From an uncultured Candidatus Peregrinibacteria bacterium (GTDB lineage Bacteria; Patescibacteriota; Gracilibacteria; Peribacterales; Peribacteraceae), in assembly GCA_903825315.1 (NCBI GenBank), contig CAIKAD010000005.1, positions 124,001 to 188,000 on the forward strand: a stretch of 64,000 nucleotides of DNA, read 5' to 3'. The notes beneath the pieces are model-generated. The model was not told where the DNA came from and searched no databases. It worked only from the letters and a program-made list of their open reading frames with translations. The translations under genes were made by a program, and so were the position numbers. Of this stretch, positions 7,873 through 18,000 are shown one piece after another. Each line of letters starts with the position of its first letter. Positions within the stretch are counted from its first letter, which is position 1.

Positions 7873-10545
7873 ATGTCCACTCGGAGGATTATTGTCAGTT
7901 TCCTTGCGGTTATCGTTGCTGTTGTGTTCATCCAGCAGTTGACATACTGGATCGTCTACTCAGGTGTTTTATCAGGGCAACTTATTACTAGCAGCTCAGG
8001 TATTGTCGTGCCCCCCACCACTTCTTCGTCCGTCTGTACCTGTGATTCGATTCCTAATTTGTGCGAGGGAAAAGACAATTGTCCGGCTGGAACATATTGC
8101 AGGGTTTGGACCGGAAATCATCCTTGGTGCGATTTGGATCTAGATTGTCCGGCTTCACACTGCGATATGTGCCCCAGCGGCATCAGCGAAAGCACAACGT
8201 ATTGCCGGAGCCAATGTGGCTGCACCGAGCTGGGCAGCTCATCGTCCTTAGGTGGCTCCTCTTGCGAAGGATGTGTCGCCAGCTGCGTTTGCAGCTGCCG
8301 CAGTGGCAACGGTGCGGATGCCGAACTGTGTTATGACACCTGCATGGCAAGTGGCGGGACGGATGATAGTTGCCGCGCTGACTGTATTGCTGAGTGGTGC
8401 GGAGCTGGCAGCTCGGGCGGTGGGGATGGTGGACCAATTGGCGGAACAAGTAGTGGACCAATTGGCGGAACAAGTAGTACGCCTTCGAATGGGACTCCGG
8501 GTGCCCCGAGCAGCGGACCTTCCAGTGGACCGATTAGTGGCCCTTCCAGTGGACCGATTAGTGGCCCTTCCAGCGGGCCGGGAAGTTCGGGTGGAGGTTC
8601 TTCGGGTGGAGGTTCTTCGGGGGGAGGAAGTAGCGGCGGAGGTTCCTCTGGAGGGGGAAGTTCCGGTGGCGGATCATCGGGTGGCGGCTCTTCCGGGGGT
8701 AGTCTTTCTTCCGGCTCTTCGAAGTCTTCTTCAAAATCTTCCAGCTCTTCCAAATCTTCTTCCTCTTCAAAGTCTTCCGGCTCATCCACGTCCTCTTCCA
8801 GCTCTTCCAAATCCTCCAGCAATAATTCCTCGGACTCCTCCAAATCTTCCAGCTCTTCAAAGTCTTCCTCCTCCAGCTCAAAATCTTCCAGCTCTTCCAA
8901 GTCTTCCTCCTCCAGCTCAAAATCTTCCAGCTCTTCCAAGTCTTCCTCCTCCAGCAAAAAATCTTCTTCGTCCTCTTCCTGGGAAGTATGCAAGTCAGGG
9001 TACACCTGTAACCTAAAAGTCGTTAATGGTTCCTGTGAGGCTGTGTGGATCAATTGCCCAAGCGGCACACTGAAATGTTCCGGCACCTGCGGCAATGCTT
9101 CCTGCAATGGAAACTGCTGCTCCTGTGTGCCGGCTGGATCTTCTTCCTCCTCGAGCAAAACATCCTCCAGCTCTTCCACATCTTCGTCCAGCTCTTCTAA
9201 ATCTTCCTCCTCCAAGTCTTCTTCCTCTTCCCGATCATCCTCAAGTAGTAGGCGGTCGTCCTCGAGCAGTAAGTCCTCCTCCTGGCGCCCTGTCTTGGGC
9301 CGTTCTTCTTCCTCATCTGTTTCCCGTCCCTCCTCTCTCTCCTCACGCTACGCAACCACTTCGCTCTACTGCGGCAACGGGAAGGTGGAGTACCAGGAGC
9401 AGTGCGATAACGGGACGAAAAACGGAACACTCCACAACCTGTGCGCCAAAAACTGCACGCTCGCCCCCCACTGCGGCAACGGCATCGTGGAGCAGGGAGA
9501 ACTGTGCGATGAAGGAACGGAGAATGGTTCGACTGCGCTCACCACAGGTGGTACGTCGGATTCCCTGTGTTCGGAGACCTGCACACTTTCCAGTGCCCTC
9601 TGCGGGAATAGCAGAATCGATCCCAGGGAAACGTGTGACGACGGGAATACGGAAGATGGGGATGGTTGTTCTTCCACATGCGCTTTGGAGGCAACAACGG
9701 CTCCCTCGTGCGGAGACAGGATCGTTGAGATTGGCGAGCAGTGTGACGATGGGAACAGTGATGATGGGGATGGATGTTCGGCTACCTGCCGCTTTGAGGG
9801 AACGGTGATGGCCGGGTGCGGCAACAACATCATCGAGCCAAGCGAGGAATGTGATGAGGGAGCGGACAATGGCTCGCCCACATCTTCCTGCACGCTCTTC
9901 TGCAGGCTGGCGCACGTCTGCGGCAATGCCTATCTGGATTTTGGCGAGCAATGTGACGATGGGAACACGGAGGATGGCGACGGGTGCTCCGGTATCTGCA
10001 AGATTGAGCCGGATTCTTACCCGACATGCGGCAACTTCCAGCTGGATCCGGGAGAGACCTGTGACGACGGGAATACACGGAGCGGAGATGGGTGCTCCGG
10101 AGACTGCCACCTGGAGCTTGCCATGGCGTTCTGCGGGGACGGAATTCTGGAAATGGGCGAACAGTGCGATGACGGATCTCTCAACAGCGACGCTCTCCCC
10201 GACCACTGCCGCAGCAACTGCTTCCTGCCTTGGTGCGGGGACGCCATTCTTGATGCCGGAGAGCAGTGTGATCAGGGTCCTCAGAACGGAAAATCAGGCT
10301 CTTCCTGTGACCTCTACTGCCGCTCCCTCGCTTCACCGGCTGCGCAGGAGCCCACGGTCATTGCGCTTCCCTTTGGGGCATCCATCCTCAATCCTCCCCA
10401 GACTTCCCAGCCTTCCCCTCTCCTCACTACTCCCATCGCGCCGCCGCAGGGAAAAACCGGACCGGCGACGCTTGCCGTGATGGCAGCTGGAGCTGCTGCA
10501 GGTTTCGCTTGGGTTCGTCGTAAGAAGAAACGTGACTTGCCCTGA
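7873..10545 (+). CDS. Large secreted Cys-rich adhesin with Ser/Gly linker and nine DUF4215-type repeats
   Basis: About 890 residues. An N-terminal membrane segment or uncleaved signal (IIVSFLAVIVAVVFIQQLTYWIV) is followed by a Cys-rich region and then a long linker of GPSS, GGSS and SKSS units (about residues 190-500, interrupted by one Cys-rich island). Nine repeats of the form CGNGxxExGEQCDDGNTxxGDGCS (Myxococcus Cys-rich/DUF4215 family) follow. The protein ends with GKTG, a hydrophobic helix and RRKKKR, a sorting-signal-like tail. The start at 7873 is preferred because an extended -10 (TGTTACCAT, TACCAT at 7860-7865) ends seven bases before it; an ATG at 7840 is the alternative. Probably a surface or pilus-associated adhesin; its ligand is unknown. 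Confidence 0.85.
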   Translation: MSTRRIIVSFLAVIVAVVFIQQLTYWIVYSGVLSGQLITSSSGIVVPPTTSSSVCTCDSIPNLCEGKDNCPAGTYCRVWTGNHPWCDLDLDCPASHCDMCPSGISESTTYCRSQCGCTELGSSSSLGGSSCEGCVASCVCSCRSGNGADAELCYDTCMASGGTDDSCRADCIAEWCGAGSSGGGDGGPIGGTSSGPIGGTSSTPSNGTPGAPSSGPSSGPISGPSSGPISGPSSGPGSSGGGSSGGGSSGGGSSGGGSSGGGSSGGGSSGGGSSGGSLSSGSSKSSSKSSSSSKSSSSSKSSGSSTSSSSSSKSSSNNSSDSSKSSSSSKSSSSSSKSSSSSKSSSSSSKSSSSSKSSSSSKKSSSSSSWEVCKSGYTCNLKVVNGSCEAVWINCPSGTLKCSGTCGNASCNGNCCSCVPAGSSSSSSKTSSSSSTSSSSSSKSSSSKSSSSSRSSSSSRRSSSSSKSSSWRPVLGRSSSSSVSRPSSLSSRYATTSLYCGNGKVEYQEQCDNGTKNGTLHNLCAKNCTLAPHCGNGIVEQGELCDEGTENGSTALTTGGTSDSLCSETCTLSSALCGNSRIDPRETCDDGNTEDGDGCSSTCALEATTAPSCGDRIVEIGEQCDDGNSDDGDGCSATCRFEGTVMAGCGNNIIEPSEECDEGADNGSPTSSCTLFCRLAHVCGNAYLDFGEQCDDGNTEDGDGCSGICKIEPDSYPTCGNFQLDPGETCDDGNTRSGDGCSGDCHLELAMAFCGDGILEMGEQCDDGSLNSDALPDHCRSNCFLPWCGDAILDAGEQCDQGPQNGKSGSSCDLYCRSLASPAAQEPTVIALPFGASILNPPQTSQPSPLLTTPIAPPQGKTGPATLAVMAAGAAAGFAWVRRKKKRDLP

Positions 10546-10564
10546 GGAGCCTCAGCGACGAAGG

Positions 10565-10624
10565 GTGGCAGCTGGTGCTGCTGCTGGTTGGTCGTGGGTG
10601 AGGAGGAAGAAGAAACCACTGTGA
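10565..10624 (+). pseudogene. Ghost copy of the C-terminal anchor of the preceding adhesin
   Basis: Read from 10565 these bases encode VAAGAAAGWSWVRRKKKPL and a stop. This is a diverged copy of the adhesin's own end (AAGAAAGFAWVRRKKK...). It is out of frame with the intact gene and has no upstream part. A hairpin (CTGAGG-AG-CCTCAG, about 10543-10556) separates it from the intact stop codon. Confidence 0.7.
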
Positions 10625-10742
10625 GAAACGCGAGTGAGGGGAAGCGTCAAGGAGATCCGATGAGTGCGGCTTTGTCGTACCACACGCGGACGTTACGATG
10701 GCTTTGCCTTCCCTCCTCTCCATGCCGCGTCGTGCCCCCGCC

Positions 10743-12065
10743 ATGAACGTGAACAATACAGCCTGCCGTTCCGGGTTCTCTCTCATCGAAGTACTCATTG
10801 TCATCGGCATCCTCGCCATCCTCGCCGGCATCGGCATGCCCCTCTTCCGCAGTTACCTGGTCCGTAACGACCTGGACCGCGTGAAGGAGCAGGCGGTGCA
10901 GGGATTGGGCCGCGCAAAACTGCTCGCTCAGTCGGCGCGGGGAGACTCCGCATGGGGGTTCTTTGTGCCCGCAGGCATTCTCTATAAAGGAATAAGTTAC
11001 TCCACGCGCGATCCCTCCTTCGACGAGCTCTATCCCATGCCGTCCACCATCACGATTTCCGGGAGCCTTCTGGAAGTGTCCTACTCCAAGTTTGAGGGAA
11101 AACCGAGCGGTACGGGAACGATCATCCTCTCCGGCCTGGAGAACGAAAAACGCACCATCACGGTGACAGTAGCCGTGAGCGAGGAAAACGTGGCGACCAA
11201 TGTGGGGAACACCCTCTTCATCTGTCACAACCCCGGTGGCACCGACCAGCAACAACTCTCCGTAATGGAGAATGAATGGGCAACCCACCAGGCAGAGAAC
11301 GATCCGTATAACGACAACGAGGGGACCTGCCCGGCCGGAAGCGGGAGCAGCGTGCCTTCCACAGAATCTTCCAGCAGTATCTCCGGTCAGATCACCATCT
11401 GCCACAAGCCCGGTACCCATCTGCAACAGACGATGACCGTCCCCTCCACTGCGTGGCCTGCTCACCAGCAACACGGCGACACGATGGGAGTATGCAATCT
11501 GAATTCCCCGGGCGGCAGCATCTGCCCCTCTATCTTCGCGCTCGAGGATGACGGCACCATCATCCCCACCCGAGACATGTCCATGCATGCGAACGTCCTG
11601 GCATCGGAGATCACATTCGGAGCGGGCGGCCCTCCCATCCCCGTATACGTGCGATCTCAGATAGACGACGGAACATGGAAGAAGATGTTCGGTGGCACAG
11701 CGATTACAGCGGGGAGGACGGATACTGTATCCAATATCACCGCGGGCTCCGCGTTCGCCATGCGCCTCCAGGGAGAATACCGGCAAAGCGGATGGCTGGC
11801 GTTCCAATCCCAAACGGAAACGAATGACGGATCGGACCACACGCTGCTCCTCCGTGCAGGCGATTCTCTGCCGTCCTACATTCCGTACGCCGAGCAGCAG
11901 AGCCTGCGCGCCATCCTCGCTTCCTACCTCGATGCGAACGGTACATTGACCATTGAGCCGTGTTCCCTTGTTCTCCTCACCGAATTAAGCGCCATCACCT
12001 ATCCTCCGTCACTATCCCAGGACTTCCAGGACGCCGTTCTTCTCTTGCAGTTCACGGGCTCCTAG
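10743..12065 (+). CDS. Type IV prepilin-like protein with long Cys/His-rich C-terminal region
   Basis: The start at 10743 gives a short leader MNVNNTACRSG followed by FSLIEVLIVIGILAILAGIGMP, a classic class III prepilin signal with Glu at position 5 of the mature protein. A start at 10698 would lengthen the leader by 15 residues. The pilin-like domain (to about residue 170) is followed by two copies of a module with ICHxPG...H...C: a degenerate one (LFICHNPGG) and a complete one (ITICHKPGT...WPAHQQHGDTMGVC). A further domain of about 170 residues ends the protein. It is a paralogue of the 12418 gene over the pilin part. Likely a minor pilin. Confidence 0.85.
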   Translation: MNVNNTACRSGFSLIEVLIVIGILAILAGIGMPLFRSYLVRNDLDRVKEQAVQGLGRAKLLAQSARGDSAWGFFVPAGILYKGISYSTRDPSFDELYPMPSTITISGSLLEVSYSKFEGKPSGTGTIILSGLENEKRTITVTVAVSEENVATNVGNTLFICHNPGGTDQQQLSVMENEWATHQAENDPYNDNEGTCPAGSGSSVPSTESSSSISGQITICHKPGTHLQQTMTVPSTAWPAHQQHGDTMGVCNLNSPGGSICPSIFALEDDGTIIPTRDMSMHANVLASEITFGAGGPPIPVYVRSQIDDGTWKKMFGGTAITAGRTDTVSNITAGSAFAMRLQGEYRQSGWLAFQSQTETNDGSDHTLLLRAGDSLPSYIPYAEQQSLRAILASYLDANGTLTIEPCSLVLLTELSAITYPPSLSQDFQDAVLLLQFTGS

Positions 12066-12411
12066 AACAAAAGCCAACTTGCCACTCCTCATCCGTGCCA
12101 CCAAACGTTCGAGCATACTATGCAAGGAGTTCTCCCTACACTGCCCCCCTTGAGAAAGGGTTGAGTGAGGGCTGCAAAGCGTCACCGCAATCAGATTTGA
12201 TCTGATTCTTGGCTTCAGTCAACGGTGAACGGTTCACGCGCCGGATAATGCACAACAGAAATTATGTTGATAGCAATGGCACCAGAACCGATTATTTCCT
12301 CAATATTCATTACTATTTCCTTATCTTCTCTCCACCCGAAGGGGGAAGAGAGTAGAGTGAGGGGGTGTCAATGGAACCTTAAGCAAAAAATATACAATCG
12401 GATAAGATAGC
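12066..12411. repeat. Intergenic spacer with short hairpin repeats
   Basis: No gene is visible here. The spacer holds two copies of a degenerate word around TTGAG(A)...GGGTTGAGTGAGGG (about 12148-12170, and a related AGAGAGTAGAGTGAGGGGG at 12347-12365). It also has a perfect hairpin AATCAGA-TTTGA-TCTGATT (12189-12207) followed by CTT, which may terminate the upstream transcript. Confidence 0.55.
12393..12398 (+). promoter_or_regulatory. -10 element (TACAAT) of the 12418 prepilin gene
   Basis: TACAAT within AAAAAATATACAAT, 19 bases before the ATG. The -35 is weak (AATGGA at 12370-12375, 17-base spacer). Confidence 0.45.
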
Positions 12412-12417
12412 GTGGTG

Positions 12418-12996
12418 ATGTTGCGCTCTGCGGTTTCCCTCATTGAATTGTTGATTGTGATCGCCGTGATCGCATTACTCGCAGCAGTATCCCTCCCTGC
12501 CTACCGCGTGTACCAGATCCGCAACGACCTCAATCTGGCGGCGGAGCAGCTCACGCAGGGGCTGGGACGCGCAAAGCTCCTCTCACAATCCGGCCAGGGA
12601 GATTCCCGCTGGGGGTTTTACGTGCCCGAAGGAATTCTCTATCAGGGAGAGAGTTATGCCACGCGCAACAGCAATTTTGACGAATCGTACCCCATGCCCT
12701 CCACCATCCAACCCTCCGGGGAGCCGATGGATGTCTCCTTCTCGCGTCTAGAAGGAGTACCGAGTGCAACGGGGAGCATCATCCTTACGGGCATCGACGG
12801 CGAACGGCGGGAAATACTCATTCAGCTCTCCTCGCGCGGAGTCCCCGTGGTGATGCCCGACCCTATCACGTTCTGCCACAAGAACAGTCCCGGCAATTGC
12901 AATACAAAAACGGTTCCCCTCACCTCTTGGCCGGCCCACCAGGAACATGGTGATTTCCTCGGCCCCTGTGAGGGGCGGGAATACCTCTGCTACTGA
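12418..12996 (+). CDS. Type IV prepilin-like protein with CHK...HGD module
   Basis: About 192 residues. MLRSAVSLIELLIVIAVIAL is a very short prepilin leader in which the residue before the mature Val/Ser is Ala rather than the usual Gly. The middle (ARGNSNFDESYPMPSTI-like region) is clearly paralogous to the 10743 protein. The C-terminus carries one ITFCHKNSPG...WPAHQEHGDFLGPC module. ATG at 12418 is used here; a GTG at 12412 would add two residues. Likely a minor pilin of the same machine. Confidence 0.83.
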   Translation: MLRSAVSLIELLIVIAVIALLAAVSLPAYRVYQIRNDLNLAAEQLTQGLGRAKLLSQSGQGDSRWGFYVPEGILYQGESYATRNSNFDESYPMPSTIQPSGEPMDVSFSRLEGVPSATGSIILTGIDGERREILIQLSSRGVPVVMPDPITFCHKNSPGNCNTKTVPLTSWPAHQEHGDFLGPCEGREYLCY

Positions 12997-13019
12997 CTCT
13001 CTTCTTTTTCCCCGTCCGT

Positions 13020-14528
13020 ATGACAACCCCGCACCCTTCCGGATATGCATCAAAACAATTTACGCTGATAAAAAAGCGGATAGCCGCCCGGAAGGCTGGT
13101 GGGTTTCTCCTCGTGGAAGTGATGGTGGGTATCGCTCTCTTTGCACTCTTCCTCCTCTCCGCGGGACTCGTACTCCTCAACGGACAAGAATCCACAGAGG
13201 CGAGCGGGGACCGCGTGCGTGCGACGTTCCTCGCGGAACGCTCTTTGGAAGCAGCGCGGGACATCCGGGGTGGCGGAGGATTTGCGGCACTCACTGCGGG
13301 ACAGCATGGAGTAACTCTTAGTCCATCCGGCCAGTGGCAGTGGAGCGGCGTTCAGGCAACGGCTACCGGAAACTTCCTCACAAGCCTCACGATCCAGAAT
13401 GCGACACCGGACATCCGCCGCTTAATTGCGCGCAGCACCTGGAAGCACGGATTTGCCCGGTCCGGCGCCGTGCTCATCACCACCGAACTCGCCAACTGGC
13501 GCACGACGTGTGGCGTGGGGAACTGGGCCGCCATGCCGACAACGCCAGAAGGGAGTTACTCGCCCGGCGGCACCCCCCTGTTTTCCGCTGTCGCAGTAGC
13601 AGGCAGCACTGCCTTTATTGCTGCCGACACTTCGCCAGGCATCTACATCCTGGACATCACTACAACTGCCAGTCCCCGCCGCATCGGCGCGACTTTCTCT
13701 TTGGAGGGCGGCTACGTCGCACGTGCGGTCGCCGTAAAAGGGAAGAGGCTCTACGTCCTCACAACGGACCCTAATAAGGAAATCCAGCTCTTCAACATAT
13801 CCTCCCCCTCCTCGCCCAGTCGCCTCGCCACGTTCGACCTCGACGGCTCCGCCCTCGGCACATCCCTCTGGCTCGCCGGAGACATACTACTGGTGGGAGC
13901 GCAAAGCGATTCCACGCCCGAAGTCCACGCGCTCGATACCTCGAACAGCGGAACCATCGTCCCCTTCGACCCCGCTCTGGTAGGAAATATTACGGGAACC
14001 GTGAACGCCGTAGCCGTAACGGGAACTTCCGCCTACCTTGCAACCACGGACATAAACCAGGAACTCATTCTCGCCAATACGGCTGCTACCGGCCTCGACC
14101 CCATCCAGATCCAGAACCTGGGCAATAACCTCGCGGGCTTGTCTCTCGCCATCAGCGGTTCCGGCCTCCTTCTGGGACAGGCGAAGGGAAGCGCCAACCT
14201 CGAGTTCTTCAATATCCAGGGCGGCGGACTCTCTTCCTTCCCCACCTTTCCGCGCACCCAGACGGCCAGCGGAAGCGTGATGGGCGTGGCGATGGATACC
14301 ATCCCCGCCTACGGGTTCGTAGCCGCGGATTCGGGGAGGAAAGCCCTGCAGATCTTCAGTCTCCGGACCACCCCCCCCTCCGAAGTGGTCACCTACAACG
14401 CCACCGCGCCCGCCAAAGGGCGCGGCGTGTACTACGACGTCATCCGTGACCGCCTCTACCTCCTCACCACCGACAGCTTCCTCATCTTCCAGCCCGATCC
14501 CTCCACACCCTCGCGCCCCTGCTCATGA
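13020..14528 (+). CDS. Prepilin fused to an LVIVD-type beta-propeller
   Basis: 502 residues. A long basic leader ending KAGG precedes FLLVEVMVGIALFALFLLSAG (about residues 29-50), a PilV/GspI-like prepilin signal. After a short pilin neck (to about 165) the protein has repeated blades of the type AVAGSTAFIAAD...GIYILDI...ASPRRIG, VKGKRLYVLTTD...IQLFNI and VTGTSAYLATTD. This is the LVIVD repeat pattern of secreted beta-propellers. A propeller carried by a minor pilin could sit at the pilus tip. The stop overlaps the next start (ATGA). Confidence 0.85.
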   Translation: MTTPHPSGYASKQFTLIKKRIAARKAGGFLLVEVMVGIALFALFLLSAGLVLLNGQESTEASGDRVRATFLAERSLEAARDIRGGGGFAALTAGQHGVTLSPSGQWQWSGVQATATGNFLTSLTIQNATPDIRRLIARSTWKHGFARSGAVLITTELANWRTTCGVGNWAAMPTTPEGSYSPGGTPLFSAVAVAGSTAFIAADTSPGIYILDITTTASPRRIGATFSLEGGYVARAVAVKGKRLYVLTTDPNKEIQLFNISSPSSPSRLATFDLDGSALGTSLWLAGDILLVGAQSDSTPEVHALDTSNSGTIVPFDPALVGNITGTVNAVAVTGTSAYLATTDINQELILANTAATGLDPIQIQNLGNNLAGLSLAISGSGLLLGQAKGSANLEFFNIQGGGLSSFPTFPRTQTASGSVMGVAMDTIPAYGFVAADSGRKALQIFSLRTTPPSEVVTYNATAPAKGRGVYYDVIRDRLYLLTTDSFLIFQPDPSTPSRPCS

Positions 14529-15028
14529 GAAGATACGTCGCACACCCTTGGCAGCATTGTATTCACCCTCATCTAATGGGTGAAACTCTGGGATGGAAAG
14601 AGAAAATTTGGGGGGCAAAAATGTTGGGAGTGAAGGATGGTTTTGTCTTTCTCCTGGGGGTGCTCGCCGTAGGCACCATTGCCGCGGCAGCGGCTGCATC
14701 TCTCCTCCTCCTCGGAGGGGCTGCACAGCAAACCGCCCTGTCTATGGAAGAATCCGCCCAAGCAATGGAATACGCGCAATCATGCATCGAACATGGCCTC
14801 ATGGAGCTCCGCACGGATCAAGCCTACGCGGGAGATGAGAAGCTCTCGTGGGACCGGGGAACATGCACTCTCAAGCCCATCAAAGAACTACAGGAAGGAA
14901 ACCTTACCCTCTGCGCGGAAGGCCGTGTGAATCATGCAGTGCGCCGCGTACGCGTAGAGGTGCTCCGTCTCTTCCCTGACGTGCAAATCGGCAACTGGAC
15001 GAAGGACGCCTCCTGCCCTGCCCCGTAA
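14525..15028 (+). CDS. PilX-like minor pilin (small paralogue)
   Basis: 167 residues. DGFVFLLGVLAVGTIAAAAAASLLLLGGA (about 38-66) is a pilin-type N-terminal helix, followed by a short Cys-containing domain (CIEHGLMELR, GTCTLK, LTLCAEG). It is closely related to the N-terminal 160 residues of the next gene, so one arose from the other. The ATG at 14525 overlaps the upstream stop as ATGA; ATGs at 14576 and 14621 are alternatives. The stop overlaps the next gene as TAATG. Confidence 0.8.
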   Translation: MRRYVAHPWQHCIHPHLMGETLGWKEKIWGAKMLGVKDGFVFLLGVLAVGTIAAAAAASLLLLGGAAQQTALSMEESAQAMEYAQSCIEHGLMELRTDQAYAGDEKLSWDRGTCTLKPIKELQEGNLTLCAEGRVNHAVRRVRVEVLRLFPDVQIGNWTKDASCPAP

Positions 15029-18000
15029 TGTCTCTCCGCCATTCCCGCCCTGGCCCCACCCCCCTCGTCCGTGCACCGATGGACGGATCTCCGTCGTCTG
15101 TTCATCTATATGGACAGTACACAGCGGGTGTTAAGGAGAACCCGCTCTCCGTAGTCCGTCCCAGGCGGACAAAAGAGGGCTTCATCTTCCTCATCGGCGT
15201 CCTCGCAGTGGGTGTCATTGCAGCCGCAACGGCAGCCTCTCTTCTGCTCCTCGGCGGTGCTGCGGAACGCACCGCTTTCTCCGTGGAAGAATCCATGCAA
15301 GCCATGGAGTTTGCGCGGGCCTGCACGGAACGCGGCATACTTGCCCTGCGCAAGGATCTTTCTTACTCCCAGCGCCTGGCCTATACCTGGCCAACAGGAT
15401 CCTGCACGTTGCAGAAAGTGGATGGCAACGGCTACGAAAATCGCGTCCTTTGCGTAGAGGGGAGGGCAGGCTCGGTAGTCCGGCGCCTGCTCGTGCAGGT
15501 AGAACGCCTGTATCCACAGGTTTCCATTGCATCTACGAAAGAAATCGCGGAACCCTGCACCGAAGAGACTGCACCGCTCGACAATTTTTCTTCCTCCGCC
15601 TCCTCCACTCCTCCAACCCTTTCCTGCACCTGCGACAACGTGGTAGACGTGGGCACACCCGACGGGCAGATCTGCCCCAGCGAAGAAATTATTGCCACAT
15701 TCACCTGCAATGCCGACATATCCTCCTCGGCAGTAACCATCAACGGCGTCAGCGCAACCGTCATCGGCATGCAGGCTTCCGCACAATTCCCAGTAAGCTC
15801 AGGAGAAGGAACGTACAACTATGACATTCGGGTGAACGGCAGCATCAAAGGATACTGCGGGGCAACCGTCACCGCCTGCGCAGTCTGCGGCAACGGCATC
15901 CGCGAGGGTACGGAGGGGTGCGACGGCGCTGACAACCCCACACCCTTCCCCTGCACAGCCGAATGCAGGATCCCCAACTACTGCTGCAACGCAACTTCCG
16001 GATGCCAGGAAGATTACACCGGCACCTGCATTGGGTCGCCCGTCCTCGCCATGTGCGAGTCTACCTGCCCTTCCATCTGCAGCCTCTCCCCGAGCACGAC
16101 AACAGCACAGGTGGGCGCACCCGTAACACTGACACTCACCTGCAATAACTACGGTTATCCCGTTCCACTAGTAAGTGCGGAAGTGGGCGGCACGAATATG
16201 AACCTGACGCAGGGGGAAAATACCGCGACGCTCGATGTTACGTCGATCACTGCGGGCAGCATGACCTATACGGCGAATGCCACCGTGGACCCCTTACTTG
16301 GAACATACCCCGCTCTGTCCGCAAGAACGACTGTCACCTACATCCAATGCGGCAACGGCATCGTGGAAGCATCGGAACAGTGTGATGATGGAAACACGAC
16401 GGCCGACGACGGCTGCAACGCATCGTGCCAACTGGAATACTACTCTTGCTCCACTTCCACGGGCCTCTGCTCTATCGGACTCACCCCTTCCTCCTACAGC
16501 TTCACCGCAGCCACAAAGGCAACGGTCGCGGCCAACTGCGCCTCCACCTGTTACCGCTGCGGCGACGGAGTGCGACAGGGTTCTGAACAGTGTGATGATG
16601 GCAATACCAGCAACAACGATACCTGTCTCAATACCTGCCAAAACGCGTGGTGTGGCGACGGTTTTCAGCAGGGTACGGAACAATGCGACAATGGAACGAA
16701 TAATACAATGATATATGTCTGCCCCTACGGAGTGACGTCCTGCACCATGTGTAGCACGATGTGCACGCTACAGCAGGGAACAACCTCCTACTGCGGGGAC
16801 GGGTACATGGACTACCTACACGGAGAATTCTGTGATGATGGGAACACGAATGACGGGGACGGCTGCTCCTCCCACTGTCTGTTGGAGGGCTACACCTGCG
16901 GCTCCTGCGGCACCTACCACGAGGTCAGTTCGTGGATATTCAATTTTTCTGATGCCGCTTCCTGCGAAAACTACTGCCCGGAATGTGGAGATGGCGTAAA
17001 AGGCACCTATGAAGAATGTGATGACGGGAACACCACGAGCGGCGACGGGTGCTCGGGGACCTGCAGGACAGAAGCCTACTGCTGCGATAGCACCGCAAAA
17101 GTGTGCGGGGGCTCAATGATAGCTGTGGATGACTGCTCCTCCGGTCTGACCAATACCAACCAAGCCGACTGCAATACGGAGTGCGCCCTTTGTGGGAACG
17201 GCATCGTAGACGCCGGAGAGGAATGCGACGACGGGGACACGATCGACAACAACAGCTGCTCCAACAGTTGCCTGCTCCCCGTGTGCGGGGACGGCATCGT
17301 GAGCGGCTCCGAACAGTGTGACACGCGATGGGAAACCTATTACTGCAACGCAAACTGCACCACAGCCCTGTGCGGGGACGGCATCACCAACCACGTGAGA
17401 GGAGAACAGTGCGACGACGGGAACTTAGTGAGCAGCGACGGCTGTGATTCCCAGTGCCGGACCGAGGCGTTGTGCTGCAATGTCACCACGGGGGATTGCG
17501 ACGTCACGCTCTCTTCTTCATGCAACACCACGCCCTACCCCTTTACAAGCGCCGACAAAGCCAGCGTCCAGACAACCTGTAATGCCGCCTGCCCCCAGTG
17601 TGGAGACAGTAGCAAGGAAGGCTTCGAACAGTGCGATGATGGGAACACCACGAGCGGCGACGGGTGCTCTTCCACCTGTCAAACGGAAGTGTACTGCTGC
17701 GGTTCATGCAACGTCTCTCGCCCACCGGACCAGTGCTACTGGTATGACGCCACGCCCCAGGCCTGCAGCAACCTCTGCCCCCAGTGCGGCGACGGCCTCG
17801 TGAGCGGCTCGGAACAGTGTGATGATGGGAACATCACAAGCGGCGACGGGTGCTCGAGCGCATGCCAGACGGAAGTGTACTGCTGCGACAGGACCTCCGG
17901 TACGTGCAACACGCGCGTTCCCGCCTGGTCCTGCACCACAGGCGTGTACAACGCGAGCCAGGCGACATGCGTATCCTCATGCAGCAAATGCGGGGATAGC

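Noticed and set aside
8500-9300. Repetitive Ser/Gly/Lys DNA looking like a CRISPR or satellite array
   Set aside because: It is in-frame coding linker of the adhesin with no constant-length spacers.
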